Assembly (NCBI RefSeq): GCF_013368755.1
Contig: NC_049565.1
Span: 4,030,001-4,094,000 of the forward strand
DNA: 64,000 nucleotides
Reading direction: 5' to 3'
From: Talaromyces rugulosus
Taxonomy: Eukaryota > Ascomycota > Eurotiomycetes > Eurotiales > Trichocomaceae
In this document: in pieces, positions 44,151-55,649 of the stretch
How the letters are laid out: every line of letters starts with the position of its first letter
Position numbering within the stretch: position 1 is the first letter of the stretch
The notes under the pieces: generated by a model
Told to the model about the DNA's origin: nothing
Databases searched by the model: none
Seen by the model: only the letters and a program-made list of their open reading frames with translations
Program-made: the position numbers and the translations under genes

Positions 44151-44522
44151 ATCAAAGTATATCTATCTTCTTGAAATTTTCCACTATCTAACATGAGTGA
44201 ATATCCTGCAAGTCGATACTAACATATGTTTAATTACCTAGTTTTTATTCCTACAAAATTGATCAACAAACAACAGGGCTGCTTCATGTGCTTCTATTCG
44301 TAACAAAATGGATAAAGTAAACTATAAAAACAGAAAGGAAAGGTTTATAAGGACTAAAGCTAGTTAAGTAAACGTGAATAAAGTCAAGGCCCTATTTCTC
44401 AAAGGCAGAGAAAGTAGAAGAGAAGAAATCAAGTGAAAAAAAAATATGAAGCCGTATTCTACAATATTAAAAGAGACCAGGCGGAACAGACGCATGCCTG
44501 AATAATAATACCTTGAGAAAAA
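44151..44522. other. AT-rich intergenic spacer
   Basis: AT-rich sequence between the decayed locus and the 3' end of the Sac1 gene. No gene seen. Confidence 0.45.
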
Positions 44523-46739
44523 TTACTCAAGCCTCTTTTTTCCCTCTTCCAAGTAACCCAGACGGACGCTGCTGGCGCCTCGCTGGTGTCGCTTGGTTGG
44601 TAAAAAACGGCCGACAATTGGATCTGCACGGGCAGAGTGCAGAGCCTCTTGGAAGCCTTCTGAAGCAGCAGTTGGAGTGTTGAGCTTGGGCCAGTTGACC
44701 TGTTCTCTGTTAGTACCAATACACGGTAATGCATAGTGTGATAAAGACTTACGTAAAGCATCCCATGGCGAGAAATGAAGCGAGAGCACCATACGCCAAC
44801 AATCAGCCACACGAGGAAAAATACTCTAAGAGGCCATACTGCGGCATCCGGTAGGCGACGTGTAAAGGTGGCAACCAGTACCATAAAGACGCTTGCCGCA
44901 AGAACGTATGGGATGGACTGGATAGCAACTGGCCTTCGATCGATGTAGAGAAGAAGGCTTCCCAACGCCGAGTTCTGTGGCAGATAATTGCCGAGGAACA
45001 AGTCGAATCCGTCTTGGCGAGGACCATCCATGAAGTTGTTGCGAACATATCGAGTAAGCGAGTTGGAAAGGTCTTGCACCATACCCGCACGTGTGCGCTC
45101 TCCAGTTCGGGTGAAGTCGGTTTTGAGAGCGCCGGTTCCAGAGTAGGCCTTGGAGACCACGTCGGCGTTGTCTGCCCACATGTTGCGAAATAAGTTCTCA
45201 AACTCTGGATCGTCGTTTGCGGACTCTCCTGGTCGAAGTACGCCGGCATCCATGAGCTGACGGCTTACTGTCCAACGGCCCAGCATACTCTGGACCACAT
45301 TCGTACGATCGAGGCAGTCCATGCAGTTTGTGCGAACCACGCTTGTCTGGAGGGTCCTTGAATCCAATTGCCCATTTGCATCACCGGGATTCTCAACGCC
45401 ACGAAAATATTGTCCACGCATTAGTCCGTCTGTCAACCGGTCCAAGAGAAGCTGGGCCCGATGCCACTTCAAACCTTTGGTCTCATTATGGAAGTCAAAA
45501 TAGACATAGTGAATGTGATCCAGAATCTGTTGTTTCTGCTCCGAGTCCAAAGTGTGCACCTTTTCGGGCGTGCGCGGCTCATCGGCTTCTGCGCTTTCCA
45601 CTGGGGAGGATACAAGACTGCGGACTAATTGTTCATAGGCCTCCTTCACTCGGTCCTCTCGTCCTTTTTGGTTCACTAGATTGACCAGGTAATTCTCTCC
45701 ATACACCTTGATCTGCTCTGTGAAATGCTTCCGGGCCGCCTCGACAGCGGTTTCCACACCCCGCACTTGCAATTTAGGAGTATAGTGGAGATTGTTGATT
45801 TCAGCCCAGTAGACAGGCACACTGCCTCGGGTTTGAACAAAGGAAAAGACCTGCAAGTCTTGGGTGGTCCCATTCTGCATTGTTTGGCCGCCAGCAAAGC
45901 CCGCCAGGCCGCCGGTAGCATCATTCAAAATCACGATTTGTTCGGTCTCGTTGTAGTTTGATACATTGCCATTCTCATCAATACCCCGGGAGAAGTATCG
46001 TGTTCCACCACGGTGTCTTGACCTCCGCGTAATCAAGGCGAAGGTAAATGGAGTGTTCTTGACCCTTGCTGGCGTAATGCGAAGCATGCCGAAAATGACG
46101 GGCAAGATGTATGGGTCAACGCCGGGTTGCTGGCTGTAACGTACCCCGGCATTGTCTCCAGCACCGACCCGGAGATCGATCAGATCCGACTGAATGAACC
46201 GATTCCAGTAAAAGCGATCGTCGGCCCGCTTCCACAGAGGAGTATTCAAGTCACTTTGTGATTGGCGTTGGAAACTACTCGTCAGGTCGAGGGAGTAAGA
46301 AAAATACATGGGCCCGGTGCGAATCAAGTCTTTCAACAGGGCGAGGTAGGTATTTTCGTCGGTATCATGCAACGGGCGTTCACGCAGAGGGAGGAATTCG
46401 GTGGCGACGACTTTGTATACCATATGACCGCGAAGACGGCCCATGGGCTGGGCCTTGGTGATGATGATAATGTACTTGTCTGCCCCCAGTCAGTCAGCGT
46501 TTCTCTTGTCTCGTAGGCTACCACGACATACCCAGCTTGAGCTTGATGATGCCCAGAATGCCAGCAATGCTGGACACTCGCTTTGTCCCCAGCAGCGAGC
46601 CATCGTTCAAACGCAAGTCGCCGGTCGGTCGCTCCACCACCAGCGTTGGCGCATTTGGCGTGGACGGCGAGGTAAACGAATAGTGGGAGGGGGACGAATG
46701 CAGGTTGATGTCCCTGAAAGGGAGAAGCGGGAGCGCCAT
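44523..46739 (-). CDS. SAC1: Sac1 phosphoinositide phosphatase
   Basis: Three exons (46739-46532, 46479-44753, 44699-44523), 703 residues. The catalytic P-loop RTNCMDCLDRTN (Cx5R, Cys at about 455) is exact. The N-terminal SAC domain is complete, including KRVSSIAGILG and YFSYSLDLTSS. Two hydrophobic helices near the C-terminus (YVLAASVFMVLVATF and WPLRVFFLVWLIVGVW) anchor it in the ER/Golgi membrane, as known for Sac1. It removes the phosphate of PI4P and related lipids at ER contact sites. Divergent from the Rab5 gene over about 540 bp. Confidence 0.96.
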
Positions 46740-47280
46740 GGTGCTTCAGAGAGTGGTAAAAGTCAGGATTGATTCGCGACAGAACTCTCAGCGCATGGTC
46801 TGCGTTGGTCGATTAGAGTTAGAGTCAGGACAGGACGTAAGCGAGAGTGTTGTTGACAGTTTGCGGCCGGATAAAAAAAAGCGAGTGCAAGGCAGCAACA
46901 GACAGGCACAGGCAATAACCGCGGTCGGTCAGGTAGTTAGTTATCACACTTATCTGTTTGGGGCGACAGAACAGTGGGACAGCAGCAGCCCATGTGGTGC
47001 TAGCAATGCCTAGTAGATGACTGGTGACTGCGCTCGCGATGTATGATTGTTATTACAAGGCGGGCGGCCACTGGCTGTGCAGGCGCCGGGGCCCACCAGG
47101 TCAGTCGTCCCTCTCGTCATCCCGCGGCTCCAGCATCTGCCATCGACCTCCAGCCAAGCCTGCAACGTCTCTGCCTACCCATACCGCCTCTCGACACCAC
47201 CTGAATAGTATCAACCGGCCAGCGACAAGGAAAGCCGTCTCTACTCTGCCCATACCGTACCGGAGAGCCTTGCGAAAATC
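46740..47280. promoter_or_regulatory. Divergent promoter Sac1/Rab5
   Basis: 541 bp shared by two membrane-traffic genes. It has CT-rich stretches near the Rab5 side. No specific site recognised. Confidence 0.35.
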
Positions 47281-48207
47281 ATGGCTGCGAGAGCACCCGT
47301 TGGCGGCCGCCCAGGTGCCCGGTTCGCCCAGTTCAAGCTGGTCTTGCTTGGTTAGCTACCCCGTCCATCCTCAATAGCGCTGAGGCCGCTCTGTTACTGA
47401 CTTGCGTTTGACTATAGGAGAGTCTGCCGTCGGAAAGGTAAGAGAAACTGCCGGCTTTTTGTTATCTCGTCGTCCCCATGAATACTAATCTCCCTCGCCA
47501 CCGCAGAGTTCTCTAGTCCTACGATTCGTGAAAGTCAGTCGATACCCGGAGTTTCACTCTACTTCCCCTTGCAGCGCTTGTGCGGTGAAGCTGACTGTCC
47601 TTAGGACCAATTTGATGACTACCGAGAGTCGACGATCGGCGCCGCCTTCCTGACACAGACGATTTCTTTGGATGAGAACACAACCGTCAAGTTCGAAATA
47701 TGGGACACAGCTGGCCAAGAACGATACAAGTCGTTGGCTCCGATGTACTACAGAAATGCCAACTGCGCTGTCGTCGTCTACGATATTACACAGGCTGTAT
47801 GTGGGCTCCCGACACCCTTTTTTCTTCTTGTCGGGCGCAAATCTAACATCCGTTTCTAGTCATCGCTTGATAAGGCCAAGTCATGGGTCAAGGAGCTGCA
47901 ACGTCAAGCAAACGAGAATATCATCATTGCTCTGGCCGGTAACAAGCTGGATTTGGTGACCGAGAACCCCGACAAGCGCGCCATTGCCACTGCCGACGCC
48001 GAAGCATATGCCCGAGAAGCCGGCCTGCTGTTCTTCGAGACGTCCGCAAAATCCAACGACAACGTCAAGGAGCTATTCACTGCCATCGCAAAGAAACTGC
48101 CGCTTGATCAAGCCGGACCACGGAATCTGCGCGCGAACCCGCGACCGGGCGTTGATCTGCGACCGGAGGCTGCCGGCACCCAGGGTGCCGGTGGCTGCAG
48201 CTGCTAG
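47281..48207 (+). CDS. Rab5-type small GTPase
   Basis: Five exons: 47281-47350, 47418-47437 (20 nt), 47507-47533 (27 nt), 47605-47796, 47860-48207; 218 residues. G1 loop GESAVGKSS is assembled from three exons. The effector loop [25 protein letters not shown] and ETSAK follow, with a C-terminal GGCSC for double prenylation. The AAFLTQ switch sequence marks the Rab5/Ypt51 group, which controls early endosome fusion. Fungi have several Rab5 paralogues; I cannot say which this is. Confidence 0.94.
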
Positions 48208-49377
48208 TTATATTCCGTTAGACCCTTTGAAGGATCAAAGTGAGGTTTCCCTATGTATTATTCTCATATTCGCAGCAATCGACATCATATGCCCTAGGGA
48301 ACTGCCGTGTCTCAGATCATCACGCTATCTCAACCCTGTCTAAGTTACCAGAACCGCCCACGGGTTAGGACATGATAAGGGCTTTTTAGAGCTTCTTCGT
48401 TTTTGGAGCCGGCCAAACCTCACTCAGTACATGAAAGTCTTCACACTAATCAACACTTTCTTCATCTGCCGTGCATCACTTCCTTTTCTTTCTCTGCTTT
48501 GCCCTTGTCCTCCGGGTCGTCGCTCGAGGCTTTGGCAGTTACGGAGAGTTTCCTGTTAATCTTATTTTCCTCTGTGGTAGAACGCTCTGGACTGTGTCTC
48601 TTCTTATTCTTTGTCGAATGTTTCTTGCTTTGGCTCTGGCTGGCGTCGTTGTAGCTGTTCTCGGCCGAGTTTTTCTTGTCATGTTACTCAAGCTATTCGT
48701 TTTTTTTTTATGATAATTCGAATTTTACATTATAAACATCACTTCAAAACCAAGAATAGAAAAAAGGATAGATAAAAGCAACCAGGATGTTGTAGTCATA
48801 CAACTCGTAATTAGCTATCGACGTAGCTCGCTATGGGTAGAGTTTCCGCTTGCCGTAGCGTTCGCTAGTTTTCTCTTTAAATAAAGTCATATGCTCAATC
48901 CGAGCCCCTTTTGATCCTCCAAATAGGCCTCTCGCCAGAATACAATGCGACAACATCCTACATGTATCCGGCCGCCAATCATCATCTCCGGATGTCGACG
49001 CGCACGCGCACGCGCACACGCATATATATATATGTATGTATTTAGCATACGCTTTACAGCTCCTCGGCCCTGACATACTAGGACATACAAACATTGAAGA
49101 AAAAAGCTAAATATCAAGATCCGGGAATGGCTGCTTGTTATCCCCGGATGGCCACAAAAACATGGCGTCGAAACTGGGGCAAAGCACGAAAGATAAACTC
49201 TTGTCACCCGAAGGATCTTCTTCTCCGGTGTTTTTTTAGTATTTTCCACCCTGTGTCAATCTCTCAGGCGTGTAATTTGTAAAGTCCGAGATGTATGTAG
49301 TCGGATCCGAACCCGAAAAAATCGTCCGATCAAGCCATCCAAGGTCATTTATAATATTCTGACTCCAATTGTCCATC
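48208..49377. other. Intergenic region with simple-sequence tract
   Basis: Long 3' region of Rab5 with T-rich sequence around 48,600-48,720 (a TTTTTTTTT run at about 48,700), then the alternating purine-pyrimidine tract described separately. Short open frames here have no family signature. Confidence 0.45.
48998..49041. repeat. 44-bp alternating purine-pyrimidine tract (Z-DNA-prone)
   Basis: Unbroken alternation of purine and pyrimidine: CG/CA-rich half (ACGCGCACGCGCACGCGC) followed by a TA/TG-rich half (CATATATATATATGTATGT). Confidence 0.85.
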
Positions 49378-49467
49378 GCCCTGGTGGTCTAGTGGTATGA
49401 TTCATCGTTAGGGTCCATCTGATTGGTCAACTCGATGAGGTCCCGCGTTCAATTCGCGGCTAGGGCC
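49378..49467 (+). tRNA. tRNA-Pro (AGG) with anticodon-loop intron
   Basis: Acceptor stem GCCCTGG pairs with CTAGGGC (one G-U). D-arm GGTCTAGTGGTATGATTC, anticodon stem CATCG/CGATG, loop TTAGGG with anticodon AGG followed by an intron of about 18 nt (TCCATCTGATTGGTCAAC), T-arm CCGCG-TTCAATT-CGCGG. The intron position after base 37 is the canonical eukaryotic site. A TTTTT Pol III terminator follows at 49473. An identical copy lies inverted 850 bp away. Confidence 0.93.
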
Positions 49468-49472
49468 CAAAA

Positions 49473-49477
49473 TTTTT
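49473..49477 (+). terminator. RNA polymerase III T-run terminator
   Basis: TTTTT six bases after the tRNA-Pro gene. Confidence 0.7.
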
Positions 49478-50306
49478 GCATATCCAAGGCCCTGTTAAGT
49501 GTTGCGGAAAATGTACGGATATGTTGCATAACGCACAGACCATGTTCCGCAGTGGGTCCGGATTCTCTTTTGTTCCGGCATCCGCAAGTGGTCTGTGCGT
49601 TCGGCGACACAGTACTTCGAACATTCCAATTCTCTATATTAATCATATAATAATAAGTCGAAGTGCTGTTAAAGTATTTCAAACGACTTCTATGTTTTTT
49701 TTAATATATAATTTGATTTTTTAGGCAAATTGTATGCCAAGTCGAAACGCCGTCGAAAAACGAGTTCTCAGTGATGTCTAAATGATTCCAAAACGGGTTC
49801 TATATTTTTTGAAAGTATTTCAATTTTCTACGTTATATGACAGCTATTAAAATGGTCAAAAGTGAATTTCGTATTGTTTTGATTAACAGTTTGGTAAATA
49901 TATATATAACAACAGTAGGCGACGGTACATACGGGCTTGTCTTAATATGACGGTTAGAGCTATCCATGCATACAAAACACACGGGAATTGAGTTTGGAAC
50001 CAAAACATAAACCTGGATTAGTTGTATTGGTGAAGCCTCTGAGTCGACTGAGCACCTTCGTACATATTAAGAACTTCTAACCTGACCAAGGCCACACATA
50101 TAGACCGTCGGGCGCGGGAACAGAAAACCCCTTCCCCGAAGCCAACGATCCACCACAGTAAAAGCCCCTTGGATTCTAGCTTATATAGTACTAGGATCTA
50201 GCCATACGGGTGGGAATTTGCATGTTTTTCGTAATATGGACAGAATTCCGCCAAAAAAAAGCATCTCATCTCCTGTATTCAAGTAGAAATATATAAAAAT
50301 CGCAGT

Positions 50307-50312
50307 AAAAAA
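50307..50312 (-). terminator. RNA polymerase III T-run terminator
   Basis: TTTTTT on the minus strand just after the inverted tRNA-Pro gene. Confidence 0.65.
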
Positions 50313-50316
50313 TCAG

Positions 50317-50406
50317 GGCCCTAGCCGCGAATTGAACGCGGGACCTCATCGAGTTGACCAATCAGATGGACCCTAACGATGAATCATACCACTAGACCAC
50401 CAGGGC
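50317..50406 (-). tRNA. tRNA-Pro (AGG) with anticodon-loop intron, second copy
   Basis: Reverse complement of the tRNA at 49378-49467, identical over all 90 positions including the intron. Immediate flanks share only a few bases (TCCATCGC upstream). Confidence 0.93.
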
Positions 50407-51345
50407 GATGGAAAATAGACTCCAAATTTTTATATTTGTTGCAGAAGGACCTTACAATTGTGTCTCGGGCCGATATACCCAATCGGCGCGCCGGATTGTT
50501 ATTCTACTATGACCCCGGACTCTAGAAAGCGTCAAAATAACTTGATAGACCAAGGTAGAGCATAAACACCTTATCTACCTAGAGAGTTTTTTCTACAACT
50601 TGGGGAGTGGGACGATTCCCGGTACCCCTGGGGCCGTTTCCCGGATGGCGAAAGGTGAGACATTGGATGAGCGAAATGTCAACCGAAAAGATACATAAGC
50701 TATTTCAATTTTTAGTAGGTTGTATGGCAAGGTGAGACGCTGTCAAAATCATTTTCAGTCCAGTTTCAAATCGATCAATTACTATGAGTATGGGCACTGG
50801 GGGATTTTGCTAAGCTACATCAATTGAGGTGTAAACCACCTTCTGCGATTATGTATAATGAGAAATCAATGTCTTTGGTGTTCAAATGTTAAGATACATA
50901 TAACCCTTATTGCGTAAATTTGTATACATCAATTGATGTCCAAGTTTTTTTTTTTTCTATGTATAACTCCCACCTTGACGGGACAAATATATATAACGAA
51001 ACATCACCACCTTGAGTGTTGATATAGCCTCTTAATACATGAATTTTGTACATGTTCAAGGTTTTTATTTTCATATAGTGGAAATTTTTTTATATCCTCA
51101 AACGTATTCATTTTATATGTACCAACAATTATATACGTAGTACGTCGAAATTGTATTGTCCCAAGAAAATGTCCTTGTCTGGTGTCCGATAAGCTGATAA
51201 GCCACCCGGCGCCGGAGACGGTTATCGGAGGTCGCGTCGCCCGGAAAACTACCGGACTCCGAATTCTTTTCCCCAAAAGCATGTGTTCAATCTCAGCCCG
51301 ACCTGCAAGCAACTTGCTTTTACTTCAGTAAACTCTCATGTCCGA
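50407..51345. other. AT-rich intergenic region
   Basis: No gene seen. A segment at 50,700-50,770 (TTTTTAGTAGGTTGTATGGCAAGGTGAGACGC) resembles 49,720-49,760 (TTTTTTAGGCAAATTGTATGCCAAGTCGAAACGC), pointing to dispersed old repeats. The last 150 bp are the promoter and leader of the folylpolyglutamate synthase gene. Confidence 0.45.
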
Positions 51346-53086
51346 ATGCCTATCAGAGGACTATTCAACCTCCAGAACTCCTATTTTTTGATTCGCCGGC
51401 TACATCATTCCATTGCCTTTAGGCCGTTCGCAATGGCGGGGCGAACATACGATGTAAGTCAAGCACTGCAGAAGGGGGGCATTGGATGGAAGTGCTAATG
51501 AATTTACTTTTCAGGATGCCATAGTGGCGCTGAATTCCCTGCAGTCGAATTTTGCCATTGTCGATGCGATTAAGAAGTCTGGGGGTGCCAAAAACCAGCA
51601 GGCGATTCCGGAGATGATTGAATGGTGCCAAAAGCTGGGATACGAGGTCAGCAATTGACTTTCCCCCCTCTGCCCTCTCATTAAGGGAATACAAATTGAC
51701 ATTTCCCCGTTTTTCAATTTCTAGCCCTCCGATTTCAACCGTCTCAATCCGATTCATATTGCCGGTACAAAAGGAAAAGGCTCGACGTCTGCCTTCGTTT
51801 CGTCCATCTTGACGCAATACATTTCATCGACAGATAGTGCTTTAACTATAGTCCGCAAAGTCGGTCTGTTCACTTCGCCTCATCTGCGGTTTGCTAGGGA
51901 GCGTATCAAAATCAACAATACACCACTATCCGAAGAACAATTTGCGAGATACTTTTTTGAGACATGGGATCGTTTGGAACAGTCGGCGCGTGCGGCAGGC
52001 ATAGACCCTTCGACCCCTGGAACGAAGCCAGTTTATTTTCGCTTCCTCACGCTCATGGCTTTCCATACCTATATAAGCGAAGGCGTTGATGCGGCTGTGA
52101 TTGAGTGCGGTATTGGCGGGGAATACGATTCGACAAATATTATCGTGCAGCCGGCAGTCAGTGGCATCACGAGCCTCGGTATTGATCACGTCGGTTTGCT
52201 GGGCTCGACCATAGAGGAAATCGCATGGCATAAAGGTGGAGTCATGAAACCCGGGGCGAAAGCTTTCACTGCGCCCCAGCCTGAAAGTGCCTTGGACGTC
52301 CTATATAAAAGAGCCCAAGAGAGGGGCACTGAGTTGATTGTTGCCAACAATCATCCCGAGCTGAAGAAAGGCAGTCCATTAAAACTTGGCCTAGATGGTG
52401 ACTTTCAGTACATGAATGCAAATGTTGCGGTTGGGGTTGCTTCTGAATTCCTCAGTCACCGCGGCGTCGAGGGTATACCCTCGTATATTACGACTGAACC
52501 GCTACCAGAGAAGTTTCGAAAGGGCCTGGAAGCCACGAGACTAGGTGGGCGGTGTGAAACACGCCAAGAAAAGAAGGTTTCTTGGTACATTGATGGGGGT
52601 CATACTCTCGAGAGCATTCGTCTTTCCAGTGAATGGTTTGCCTCACAATTGGTATCGGATATTGGAGCACAACAGCCGCGAGTCCTGATTTTCAACCAGC
52701 AGACTCGAGATAGTGTGGCACTCGCTCGTGCTTTGTATCAGACCTTGGCCGAAAGTCTTGGTGCCGAGCAGCCTTTCACACATGCTATATTCTGCACCAA
52801 TGTCACCTACAAACAGGCAGGATATCGTCCTGATCTCGTGAGCGTCAATACTAATGCGTCGGACGTGGCAAGTCTAAGCGTTCAGAAGACACTCGCTGCA
52901 TCGTGGCAAGAGATTGATCCCAAAGCCGAGACATTGGTTTTTGCCACGATCGAGGAAGCCGTGGAATTTGTCCGAGACCTTGCTGAGAAACAGGGCTCTC
53001 AAGAGGGCACAATCAAGACACTGGTGACTGGCAGCCTGCACCTTGTGGGAGGCTTCCTCGATGTTCTCGAAACCAAGACCGAGTAG
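51346..53086 (+). CDS. Folylpolyglutamate synthase
   Basis: Three exons (51346-51453, 51515-51646, 51725-53086), 533 residues. Adds glutamates to folates (Mur ligase family). Visible: the ATP loop HIAGTKGKGST, GLFTSPHL, FEFTL-like FRFLTLMAF, ECGIGGEYDSTN, LGIDHVGLLG and IDGGHTLES. The first in-frame ATG (51346) adds 29 residues rich in Arg, Leu and Phe, like a mitochondrial presequence. A second ATG at 51433 (MAGRTYD) gives a 504-residue cytosolic form. Both compartments need this enzyme and eukaryotes often use two starts. Confidence 0.95.
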
Positions 53087-53532
53087 TTCGAGGAACTCCA
53101 TTTGAACCTCTATTTTTTGCCTGATTCATCATCAGACAACCGCTTTGCATTGTTTATTGGAGTTTAGGATCATGACAGGCCAATCAACTTTGGCCACATC
53201 ACTGGATATATAATGCCCTCCATAGATCGCATGGCATATATGTAAATATACCTCGCCCTGTAATCATAGAAAACTAGAAAGGAGGACCTTTTGCTTGACT
53301 GTATAGATATACATATTCCGGTAGTATCCGACACGCGACATGTGATAAAACATCTTGCGGCGGCTTTGCTTACCGCTTTCCTTTTCGGGAAGAACGCGGG
53401 GTTGACCGAGCAAAGGTGACCAGACTGGCTTCATGCTACCTTCCCTCTTTTTCTCTGACAGTCCTCCTCAGACCAATCCCCAGTACACCGCCGCTCGGTT
53501 CACTCCTGTTCAAGGCCTTATTCACACACCAA
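53087..53532. other. Intergenic region, NMT promoter
   Basis: Tandem spacer, 446 bp. No site recognised apart from a C/T-rich stretch near 53440-53480 just upstream of the NMT start. Confidence 0.4.
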
Positions 53533-55189
53533 ATGGCGGATCCGCAGGACTCAAAGGGCAAAGGCCCCGCCCAGGATGCGTCTGACGGTGCGGAGAAGAA
53601 GAGCTCGGGGACAACGAGCAAAGAGATCATAAGCGAGCTTGGAAAAAGCGGAAAAAAAACAATACCCTCTGGGATGGTCGATACGTTACTTAAAATGAAC
53701 CCTGCCTTGGCCAGTGAGCTTGCCGACATGCCCAAGGAGAAAGCTGTCGAGGTGCTCAGCAAAATGGACGTCTCCGAACTTCTTACCGGCATGTCGCTTG
53801 GCAACAAGAATCAGAAAGACATGGCTTCGTACAAATTCTGGCAAACACAGCCCGTTCCTCGCTTCGATGACAAGGGCGATTTGACCGAAGGTCCCATCAA
53901 AGTTATCAACCCCGAGGAGGTGTCCCAAGACCCGTCGCCGCTGATTGAGGGATTTGAATGGGTGACTCTGGATCTCACAGACGATAATGAGGTGGCAGAG
54001 TTGTACGACCTTTTATCCAACCACTACGTTGAAGATGACAACGCTATGTTTCGCTTCAATTACTCGCGGGCGTTCCTTAACTGGTATGCATTTTCAACAG
54101 AAACACGAAATTGGTGGTACAATGCTAACTTCTTCTCTTCCGTTAAAGGGCCTTGACATCTCCCGGTTGGAAAAAGGAATGGCATGTGGGAGTTCGCGCC
54201 ACGAAATCTCGCAAGCTGGTTGCCTCCATTTCTGGTGTACCTACAGACGTACGAGTTCGCGGCCAGAAGATGAAAGTTGTCGAAATCAACTTTCTATGTG
54301 TCCACAAGAAGCTGCGCTCGAAACGCCTTGCGCCTGTTTTGATCAAGGAAATCACTCGCCGATCGTACTTACAGGGTATCTACCAGGCTATCTACACTGT
54401 TGGAATCGTGCTCCCCAAGCCTGTGACTTCGTGCAGGTATTACCACCGTCCGTTGGACTGGCTGAAACTCTACGAAGTTGGCTTCTCTCCCCTGCCCACG
54501 GGCTCCACCAAGGCTCGCCAAATCACTAGAAATCACCTTCCCGGAAACACAGCTACCCCTGGATTACGAAAAATGAAGGAACGGGATATTGACCAAGTCT
54601 ATGACCTGCTCGAGCGCTATTTGACTCGTTACGATGTCAACCCCGCATTTACCAGAGAGGAGATTGACCACTGGCTGCTTCATCGGAACGAACGAGGAGA
54701 GCAGGTAGTTTGGTCTTTTGTGGTAGAGGACCCACACACGAAAAAGATCACAGACTTTGTTTCTTTCTACAGCTTGGAGTCATCGGTTATCAACAACCCC
54801 AAACACAACAACCTCCGTGCTGCGTATCTCTACTACTATGCAACAGAAACCGCTTTTGCTAAAAAGGAGGAGGGGCTCAAGGAACGACTTCAGCTGTTGA
54901 TCAACGACGCGCTGATAGAAGCTAAGAAGGTGATTATTGTCTTCCAAATAAATATATTCGCCCAACATTTAGCTAACATATACTTTTCAAGGCTCATTTC
55001 GATGTCTTCAACGCTCTCACGCTCCAAGACAACCCTCTTTTCCTTGAGCAATTGAAGTTCGGCGCTGGTGACGGGCAATTGCACTACTACCTGTTCAATT
55101 ACCGCACTGCGCCTGTCGCAGGTGGTGTCAACGAGAAAAACCTTCCGGACGAGAAGAAGCGGGGAGGTATGGGCGTTGTGCTTCTGTAG
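53533..55189 (+). CDS. Glycylpeptide N-myristoyltransferase
   Basis: Three exons (53533-54083, 54149-54929, 54992-55189), 509 residues. Transfers myristate from myristoyl-CoA to N-terminal glycine of target proteins. Signatures: [27 protein letters not shown], the myristoyl-CoA binding part, YYHRPL, and the C-terminal GGMGVVLL whose last leucine carboxylate is the catalytic base in this family. The N-terminus is a charged disordered tail, usual for ribosome-associated NMT. The ATG at 53533 (MADPQD) is chosen because the frame upstream has no ATG beyond a GTG. Adjacent gene encodes a likely substrate. Confidence 0.96.
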
Positions 55190-55649
55190 GCGTGCATGTC
55201 TTTCTTTTTATGGCGGGCCATGTTCGTTTTGTTGCGGTATATGCAAAAAGGTTTCTTTGCAGTTCTAGCGAGAGATACACAAAAGTAGCATAGCATAAAT
55301 AAATGAATGCCAATATTCATTATAAACACTAGAAACTATAATATTGAATGGATACATAAGTTACGTGGAGAGGGCAAGCTAAGATTAGCACGTGGGGCGC
55401 CCACAGCTTATCTCCGCCTCCGCCGTTGGCTGATGTCAGTGTCCCTCGATCCTCCCAGAGTCAACTCGCGCATCCTGAAACACGATCGTTGTTGATCGCC
55501 AGATATGCATCTGCCTGAAACGGGTTCCTCAAATTCTGTCCCACTCGGATGAAAAACCAGCTTGTCGTCGCCGAGTATTGTTGACATCTTGATCAGCCTT
55601 CTCTTGACTGGTCGTTATCTGCCTACCGCATCAATTACGACGTCTCAAG
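55190..55649. other. Intergenic region
   Basis: NMT 3' region and promoter of the Rtc5-like gene. No specific feature seen. Confidence 0.4.

Larger units (their letters stand above)
49468..50316. other. AT-rich, repeat-like DNA between the two tRNA genes
   Basis: Includes imperfect copies of one motif: around 49,676-49,735 (TTTCAAACGACTTCTATG...TTTGATTTTTTAGGC) and 49,787-49,836 (ATTCCAAAACGGGTTCTATA...TTTCAATTTTCTACG). Related sequence continues beyond the second tRNA at about 50,700-50,760. No coding capacity; perhaps a mutated transposon relic. Confidence 0.45.
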
